A stretch of DNA of 64,000 nucleotides from Desmodesmus armatus (lineage: Eukaryota; Chlorophyta; Chlorophyceae; Sphaeropleales; Scenedesmaceae), in contig VIIQ02000744.1 in the NCBI GenBank assembly GCA_007449985.2, positions 1 to 64,000 of the forward strand, given 5' to 3'. A program made the position numbers and the translations under genes. Shown in pieces: positions 56,351-64,000 of this stretch (the first letter of the stretch is position 1; each line of letters begins with the position of its first letter). The notes under the pieces are model-generated. The model searched no databases, was not told the DNA's origin, and saw nothing but the letters and a program-made list of their open reading frames with translations.

Positions 56351-57198
56351 TCACCTTGGCGCCCTGTTGCCCCCTTCAACTGGAGGGCCAGCCACCCCAC
56401 AAGCCGCTGCAGCTGCAACTGATGCAGATGCTGCTGCTGCCGCTGCAGCCAGTGCCTTGCACACAGGCTTGTGCTGACGCCATGCCGCACGCTGGCAGAC
56501 CCTCCCACAGTAGCGTGCTGTGCGGCAGCCAGCACAGATGCAGCTGCGGCCACCCACCAGCTGGGCCTCTGAGGGGCCCCACACGTTGCTGCAGGCTGCG
56601 TTGTTGCAGGCATGCGGGATGGCAAAACAGGCCAGCACCCTGCCAGCTGCCTGCAGCTGCGTTTGGGCTTCTTTGAGCATCGCAGCAATGCCGCCCCTGT
56701 TGGACGGGTCAGCAGTGTGCAGGTCACGCCACAAGGGCTGCAGTGCATCTGCTGGCCCTACAAGCTGCTCCCGTAAATCCTGCGGCTGATATCCCAGGGC
56801 TGTCAGCTGCTGCACGGTGTCTGCTGCTGCCAGCCACTGCACCACACCTGCCAGGCTGGACTGGATCTGCTGTATGATCTGCGCAAGGACAGGAGCGTGC
56901 ATGATCCACTGGGCGTGCTGCAAGCTGCCAAATGGCTGGCCAGACTCCAGCCTGGTGTGCCAGTTCTGCATCAGCAGTGCAGCACCCCAGCAGCAGCGGC
57001 CAAGCAGCACCAGCCATGGCAGCGCTGCTGTGCATGAGCCAGTACCTGCAGTGCTGCTGCTGCTGCTGCTGCTGTTGGCGCCAGTCACAAAACTCCCTGG
57101 GGTCAGGGCAATCTGCACCATGGAAGATACTGCTGTGCTGACATTCTGCTGCCCTACGCTGGTGCTAAGTGGCAAACCTGCCAATGTGTTGTCGACGC

Positions 57199-57232
<34 letters not shown>

Positions 57233-58327
57233 GCTGCTGATTTAATACAGCTTGAGCAAGCTGTACAGCAGGCCAAACATTTGCAGAGCTTCAGGACTGC
57301 TCACATCCCCACCAGGCGCAACAAGCTCAACCAAGGAACCGCTGACAACCATGGTGCCCAGTAAAGAGTTGACCGGCACCAGCATGCTGCTGATCACATC
57401 CTCCATGCTGCTTGAGGTTGCAGCTGCTGCAGCTGCTGCTGCTGCTGTTGCCCCTGCTGCTGTTGCCGCTTTCGCTGTCGCCACCAGGCGCACACAGTCC
57501 TGCAGCAGCTTGTAGCACTCAGCATGCGAGACGGGCAGTTGCACCCTGGCGGCAGCAGCACAGCTGCGCAGCTCACCTGCTGCGGCGCTTGCCAGCGTCG
57601 AAGCAACGTGGCATGACTCCAAAAGCATGCTGCCACTGCCGCTGCTGGTGCTTGCTGTGCAGCCATCTGTGCTGGGCTCCCTGCAGCGGCACATCCTCAG
57701 CAGCTGCTGCAGCACAGTGGCACTCAGCTGCATGACAACCTTGTTTGCAGCCACAAACAAATTCCTGCCCCTTGCTGCTGCTTGCTGCTCAGCAGAGTCT
57801 GGCTGCAGGAGTTCCTGCTGCTGCATGACCATCTGCCCGTATGAGCATGCGACATCAGCCACCTCGCACACAGCCTCGCAGTCTTCAAGCGCTGACAGGC
57901 TGTCAGGGGGCATGCTGGACATCCACTGGTGGCTAATGGCTGCCAGTGACAGGTGCAGAGCTGCTGACTGTGCAGACCCTTCATACACAGCAAGGTGGCC
58001 GCCCGTTGTTGCGCGTACCGTCTCCCCAGAAGCCGGCGATAGTCCGCCAACTCACCCAGCACGGCACAACTGACTGTGCTTAGCCACATAGCCAATGGGC
58101 CACTGACATCATCCCTAAGTACGTGCCGTAACGCCAGCCACAGCCCCACCTCCCTGCTGCACCCCAGCTGCTCCAGCATGATGCTGTATGCTGCTGGCAT
58201 GCTGGGGGCAAGGGCTGCTGGCAGCCAGTCGCACTGCCCGGAGGCGGAGCTCAGCACGCTGTTGCGTGCAGTAGGCTGCTGCCTGTGCTGTTGGCGGCTT
58301 GCTGCAGCCCCGCTGCTGCTGCAGCCC

Positions 58328-58363
<36 letters not shown>

Positions 58364-59634
58364 AGACTGTGTCACAGCCCTTGGCCTGCAATATGAACTG
58401 TGCCAGCATGGGGACTAAAGCATTCAGGCAGCAACATTGCAATGTAGCCTCGGCTTGCAGCACTGCCAACACGTCAGCGTGACTGTCTGCAGAGGTGTTA
58501 CTACTGCTGCTGACAGCACGAGGGTTGCTAGCAGGGTGCCGGTCAGAGCTGCTAGTGGCACACTTGTCACTTGCTCCTTGGTCATCAAGGGCCTTGAGCG
58601 GAGCCATAGCAGCGGGCAGAAAAAAGGTTACCGCACCCCAGCAGCAATCCTCCATCCACTGATGTTGCCCTGAAAGTGCGACTGCTGTGCTGATGTACTG
58701 CAGGCTGCTCAGGGCAAGCTGCATGGCCGGCACCAGACACTGCCTCCCTGCTACATGGGCTGTGAGAAAGGGGGGATACAGCCGCTGCATACCATCGACC
58801 ATATGCAGCAAGTTGTTTGCTGATTTAAACATGCTCTCTGCTGCATCCATCCCAGGGCCTGAGTGCTGGTAGGGTGTGCGTCTTTGAAGGTCTGACTCCG
58901 CGCTCAGCTGGCCGGGCAGCTGTTGCAGGAGGCCAGACTGCTGCAGCTGCTCCCAGAACGTGGCTGTCAGCCCGCTGCCACTGCTGCTGCGGCTGTCAGT
59001 GCCTGCTGGTAGTGACGGCAGGTTCCTGGTTGCATGCATCAGCAGCAGCCCTGCCATGCGCTGTGCTGGCATGGTCGCTGCATGCTTGTGCGATGCCATG
59101 AGCTCAGTGCATGCAGTCAGCACGGCAAGCGGGACCTGCAGGACAGCATGCCAACAAGCAGGGGCACTGTGGTGGTGGATGCTGTGAATGGTAGCTGCGG
59201 CTGTGTCGGAGTTGTCCAACCGCTGATGTGATGTGATGTGACGTGACGTGACGTGACATTGCAGTGCTGCGCTGATGCTGTGAAACTACTGCCATGGCAT
59301 GTGAAGTGCCCACTGAAGTCACACTGGCAGTTTGAACACCATCCATGACAAAGGCAACAACACACCCGCAATGGCCTGTGAGGACGGAAGCAAACCATCC
59401 GGTCCTGGGGAAGCTTCATGAGGCTCTTACCTTCTTCTTCAGCAGCTGCTTTCAGGTGGCATGAGGAGATGCCAGTTGCTTTACTAACTCCTGGATAGCC
59501 TTGTCAAGCTGGCTTTCCAAATTTGCGGGCAAGCTGTGCTGATTGGGATGTGCTGCAGCATATGCCTTGACCTTTGACAGTAGCTTGGGCAAGCTGTCCC
59601 ACTCCTTCAGGGCCTGGGCAGTGCTCAACATCAT
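56351..59634 (-). pseudogene. Second MYND zinc-finger copy, broken
   Basis: This is a paralogue of the gene at 33.8-37.1 kb with the same exon plan: exon 1 59634-59431 (MLSTAQALKEWDSL), then from acceptor CTGCAG at 59135 (VPLAVLTACTELMASHKHAA) to the C-terminal MYND finger (CNNAAC, CAGC, RYCGRVC, HKPVC; stop at 56351). It is interrupted in at least three places. A TGA at 59452-59454 stands where the intact copy has the TGG of TTWEQLL. The frame is lost between about 58350 and 58251, in a CTG-repeat region. A TAA at 57242-57244 cuts LLKLY from the in-frame continuation. The TAA could be removed if an extra intron starts at GTATTA, but the TGA has no such escape. The long, still homologous body suggests recent loss. 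Confidence 0.65.
59222..59262. repeat. (TGATG)n/(ACGTG)n microsatellite
   Basis: TGATGTGATGTGATGTGACG followed by ACGTGACGTGACAT lies in the first intron of the MYND pseudogene. Confidence 0.75.
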
Positions 59635-61117
59635 CAAGCAGCAGCGCAGGTCACCTGCATGCAGCAGGTTTGAAGCAGTTGCAGCATGACGTTCGCGCAC
59701 TTGATGACTGCTGCTGCTGACTCCATGTTTTCAGTGCTGCAGACTGACACATGCCGCAGCAGTGATGCAACCAGCTTTGATTACCTGGTTTGGGGAAGGT
59801 GTGACACTTGCAGCTTGATCATGTACCTGTGGGGTGCGCTGCAGGCCGCAAGACAGCAACAGTTGGGTGCGACAATGTGCGTTGCCTCGGCGGATCCGAC
59901 CCCAGAAGATATCTAAACGTGCGTTCATGCGCTTTGTTTCTGTGAATCTTCTACATTTTCTGTGTCTGTCACATGACGCGATTGAAAACTCGTAACCTCG
60001 GGACAGAATACACCGCGGGCGGTTTACAAGCTGCCTTCAACAGGCCTGCACACCGTTTTCTGAACAGTGAGCAAACCAACAGATCATTCCAAATCATCGA
60101 TGTTGCCTCCAAATCTCGCGTTTGAAGGTTTCGCGCCGCCGCAAAGGGGATGGCAGTCCGCAACAGCAGCAGCAGCACCAGCAGTGGCGATGAGGAAGTG
60201 CTGCTAGGTAGTTGAAGCTCTATTTGCATGCACTCAGCAGCTGGCAGGTCAAGCAGTCACTGCTGGTGTGGGTCTCCAAGTACGATTGGTGAATGCAGAG
60301 CTGATGTCTTATCACCAGTATACAGCAAGGCATTTGAGATTTTGAAGTGATGATTGCACCCAAGCTTGGGGTCCGTGTCAGGAGACCTCTGCAGCCTGCC
60401 GTCTGCACAATGGCAGCAAGTTGGGTGCAACCACCCTGGAGACAACAACGCCTGGGACCCATGTGCCAAAGGCCCAAAGGCCACGTGTACTTCCAACCCT
60501 CCAACCTTGCAAAAACGGCGTTGCTGCCCCTTGCATCGTGACCAATGGATTGTGAAGCATTGCTCAATTACCATCACCAATATCATACCAGTCGTTACCC
60601 CAAGCCCCACTGGCTTCATTGACACTTTGTTGCCAGTGCCGTGTAGAAGACAGCCACACACAATGTGAACCCTGGGGGCTGACAATCAAGGTCTGGAAGT
60701 CGTGTCACACGGCTGCATCACAAGTGCTAGCTAAGCCCTGCCTATACGTGACTAGCTAGTCACCTTGGTGCGGTCAGTGTGTCCAACATGCTGCAGCAGT
60801 GACCCGGAAGCCGTTGCTGGCAAAGGCCAGACTCACACCGTGCCTTCGCATTGCTGTGCCACAGCGAACTTTGCTCAGTGATGAGTGGAGCAGTGCGGAC
60901 TGGAGTCCAAACAAATCCACAAGGAAATCACATCCTTGATGGGCGGTCCTACCTACATTGACTACAATTGCGACCAGGCGCTTGGCCAGCCACCTGGGCC
61001 ACTGGCTCGAATAGAACCCACTCATGATCAGCTTGAAGCTGGTGCCACTAACAAACCTGCAGAGGACTACTTGCGCCCATCATATCACGGTCATATGCAG
61101 TAATGTACAGCATCCAG
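59635..61117. other. Intergenic region, no gene recognised
   Basis: Short frames only, on both strands. A CAGCAGCAGCAGCACCAGCAG stretch at about 60163 marks a small triplet repeat. Confidence 0.45.
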
Positions 61118-63330
61118 TTACAGCTGCATCAGCACTTTCTTCAGCAAGCTGATGACCTTGTTGAGGCGTCTTGTCCTGACACGCGCCTCCTCCTCCTTGG
61201 CGGCAAGGTCTGCTTGCATGTCTTGCTGCTTCTTAGCTTTGTCAGCCCTGTGCTGGCTGGCAGCCCTGCTCATGGCCGCCTTCTGCTCCTGCGCCACGTT
61301 GAAACGACAACATTACAAGTATACAACACAAGGCTTCTTTGCTGTTGCACGTCAGCTGAATGCCAATCATACCAAACCCGCTGTGAAACCAGGCAGGCAT
61401 GCAGTTCAGGTATGCAGTTCTGGTATGGGATACGACACCTGCCCAACAACACGCAGGCCAAACAGCACACATGCCAAGTTATTTGTGTCCTATAGCCGCT
61501 TCAATGCTTGGGTGCCTGATGCACAGGCCTTGCAGTCATAAACGCCCATCGCCCTGCTTGCAATAGCAATGACTAATCTTTTTAGACATCAATTTCGATA
61601 TGGACTGGACAGGTCCCTTCTGCTGTCTTTTGACTATCAAGACACCTCTGCTCAGTATCCCTCTCACCTCCTGCATATGACTGCCTTGCCTACATGCTGC
61701 CAATAGATCCTCAGCATGGCACACCAACTGCTGCCATGTGTGGTCCATCAAGGCCGCTGACGTGATGTTGGCAATCAGGTCATGAACAATCGCCTTCAGT
61801 TCGGAAGCCTCGGAGTTGTCTGGGCAAGCAGTGAGAAAGCACATGCAGTATTGTGAGGATACTAAGGTTGCAAGTGCGATTGGCACAGTCACATCCATGA
61901 CCACAGATCACCCCTCAAATATACTGACCAGATAGAGCAGCCGTATGTAAGCAAGCAGCCAATACCAAGCCATAATTTCACAACAATGTGGCAATGTTGT
62001 CAAGCGCCTTGCGTGGCGGTCTCAGGGGTGGCCTTGTGAGAATGCCGGGACTGGTGTGACCCTCATGCTGGCAATGCAGCTTACAGTCAGGCCGCCTGGA
62101 CACAGCAGCTGATGCTGGCCGCAAGCTGGTACTTACGCTGGGCTTCCAGGTCCTTCAGTGCCTGTTGGCCTGCAGCCTCAAAAGCCTTAATGCCCTGCTC
62201 ATGATTGGCTCGCTGTGTCTGCAGGACAACAAGACAGGCAAATCAGCCCACGTAATGATACTGGATTGGTTGACTAGTCCGGAATGGGGACAGTCACCTG
62301 ACAAGGTTGGGCTGCAGTTGCTGTTGGGCTCCCAATAGGTGTGCAGCCATAGTTGTAAGTCAAGCAGCGGTTGGACATACTGCTCGAACAAAGCTGACAT
62401 GACTTCTACATCCGTCAGTAGGGCAGGATGCTGAGTAACACCATTACAATAACTGACTTGCTGTTCAGTAGCGTTGGATGGCACAGCAGAGAAATCTACT
62501 AGATTTGTTGGTGTTGGTGTTGCGATGGCTGCCGCAATTTTAAGGTCGGCATGATGTGTGCACACATGAGTCACTCATGTACTGCATCAACAGATGAGCC
62601 AAACAAAAACCGGCAGCGCCCCTAGCGCACCCACCTCCAGCTTGCGCTGCATGCGCTTTGTGTTCAAGCGTTCGGGGATGGCCACCAGGTCGTCAGCAAG
62701 CTTCCGCACCTCAGCTGGAGTCATGTCTTCAAAGTCACGTCTGCAGCCGCAGAGCAAGGGTAGGAGCGTCAGGCACTCTGCTGCCACTTCTGGACTACTG
62801 CAGTGTGTTCTGTTGTGTCTGAGATACATTACGTAGCTCAGCTTCAAACGATTGCTCCTACTGCAGCAATAGCCACTGTGCTGATGCTGTAGCGGCTGTG
62901 TTGACTGCGTCTGTGATTGCTGGTGGGTAATATGTTCAAGTATATCTCGTCCTGAGCATTGGACAGTTCTTGCAAGCACACCACACCAATGCAGCAAAGC
63001 ACACAGCTGTGGACTGCAGGTAGTGAGCCTGTTGCCGCAACCAGCTACCTGTGGGCCACCAAACCAGATTCCAAATGGCAACTCCGCCGTGGTGCAACAA
63101 TCGTCCACCAGTCATTCATCTGCGGAGGGTGCCACGCATGTGACGCATGTCCAGCAGCAGCTCGCTGGCCATGGTTGCCGCACTCTGGCTGCGCTGTTTG
63201 CCCAGGTCACCAGCGGTCCCATCCTTTGAATCAGCACCATTCTCGCCAGCATCACCGCCAGCAGCAGCATCACCACCACCAGCAGCAGCATCGTTTGCAC
63301 CAGCAGTCGGTCGCCGCTGCCCCCTGCCAC
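61118..63330 (-). CDS. Coiled-coil protein of unknown function, C-terminal exons
   Basis: Four consecutive exons join in frame on the minus strand: 62740-62635 (RDFEDMTPAEVRKLADDLVA...), 62218-62137 (TQRANHEQGIKAFEAAGQQA...), 61819-61668 (NSEASELKAIVHDLIANITS...) and 61288-61118 (EQKAAMSRAASQHRADKAKK... to TAA). All have standard GT/AG edges. The product is almost entirely helical and charged, with heptad-like spacing near the end (RRLNKVISLLKKVLMQL), so a coiled coil is likely. An upstream exon after the acceptor at 63331 reads a Gly/Ala/Asp-rich linker and then MASELLLDMRHMRGTLR, but no donor in the right phase was found, so the link to exon 62740 is unresolved. The N-terminus is missing. 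A role in the cytoskeleton or a kinetochore-type complex is conceivable but not shown. Confidence 0.6.
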
Positions 63331-64000
63331 CTGCAGTACACACAATACGACAAGTGCCAGGTTACTGACATGTTGGGTGCTGCTGCTGATGGCACCATGT
63401 TGGTCCCTCAGCTGGTGTTCCAGGGTACCACAGCTAGGTCTCTGCCTCCTGCTAGTACCGCCTGAGCCTCGGCTGGCCCGTCATCTACAATGAGTCGACA
63501 GCAGGGTGGTAGTACTGTCGCAGACAGTACACTGCATGGTATTCTGGCTTGTCTGCGCTGGTGCATGTGTCTGATCATGGGTTGAGACAGCAGAGAGAGC
63601 GGCAGCAGCAGCAGCAGCAGCGGCAAGCGGCTCTGCAGATGTGTGACAGGAGTGACACTTGAACACAACTGACACACAGGAGCACAGCAGCACCATGTGT
63701 GGCAATGTAGCACTAGTTCACGCATGGGGGCTTGTTGTACAAGTTTCCATGCGTGAAGCTCAAAGCTCAACCATGTAGCTCCAGCAAATTGTCAGTGTCA
63801 CTGCACTGCATGGCATGCAGTGCTGACGTGCTGTAGTGCTACTCTGTCCAGCAAAATGCAACTGCTAGACCCTTTCAGGGCAGGGCAGGTCAGCATTTGC
63901 AAACCGGTTTGCAAATTGCTGATTGCTACAAGACTGCCGCACTGTGATGCAACATGCAGCATGCCTGTACAAGTACCAGCGTTGCCACCCCCCCCTCTCT
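63331..64000. other. Window end, possible 5' part of the coiled-coil gene
   Basis: A minus-strand frame (about 63480-63408, DDGPAEAQAVLAGGRDLAVV) is open and could be an upstream exon, but neither start codon nor splice sites could be confirmed. Confidence 0.3.

Noticed and set aside
57242..59454. Stop codons in the second MYND copy as evidence of stop-codon reassignment
   Set aside because: The intact paralogue has a sense codon (TGG) at one site and the other genes here end normally. The two tRNA-Gln copies have ordinary TTG and CTG anticodons, not suppressors, so pseudogene decay is simpler.

Overview
The window looks like nuclear DNA of a chlorophycean green alga, probably Sphaeropleales-like (Scenedesmus/Tetradesmus/Raphidocelis type). 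This is an inference, not a database match. The reasons are small exons with GT/AG introns, heavy CAG/CTG repeats that encode poly-Q/A/S, UGUAA-type polyadenylation signals, a chloroplast-type ADP-glucose pyrophosphorylase, an OPR-type organelle RNA-binding protein, a Penelope-like element and tRNA genes with introns. I see no bacterial operons, CRISPR arrays or phage genes.

Layout. 0.4-2.9 kb: a decayed Penelope-like reverse transcriptase (+), followed by repeats and a tRNA-Gln(TTG) with an 18-nt intron (4.4 kb). 4.9-9.7 kb: an OPR repeat protein gene (-). 10.15-11.2 kb: an intronless BTB-like gene (+), divergent from the OPR gene. 11.2-26.8 kb: a mobile-element and repeat zone with a CACTA-like DNA transposon (12.26-15.83 kb), a long direct-repeat pair, a tRNA-Gln(CTG) relic, GTTAC/GTAAC-bounded short units, a LINE 3' remnant, a hairpin minisatellite and one probable small two-exon gene (23.2-24.3 kb). 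26.9-32.9 kb: 3-hydroxyisobutyrate dehydrogenase (-). 33.8-37.1 kb: a MYND zinc-finger gene (-). 41.3-50.9 kb: ADP-glucose pyrophosphorylase, large-subunit-like (-). 52.1-55.4 kb: a CPA2 cation/proton antiporter (-). 56.4-59.6 kb: a second, broken MYND copy (-). 61.1-63.3 kb: a coiled-coil gene of unknown function (-). All the large multi-exon genes lie on the minus strand.

The most unusual theme is partial tandem duplication of single exons inside introns. It is clearly visible in three unrelated genes (OPR, HIBADH, AGPase) and hinted at in a fourth. Exon copies, with their splice-site edges and flanking intron, stand beside the original exon and are mostly broken. The HIBADH gene also carries two one-base deletions in its only full-length exon copies. 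The AGPase protein has acidic residues at the two positions that distinguish catalytic from regulatory subunits.

Exon boundaries were read by hand from GT/AG sites, reading-frame continuity and family motifs. Junctions that I could not make work are stated as such.
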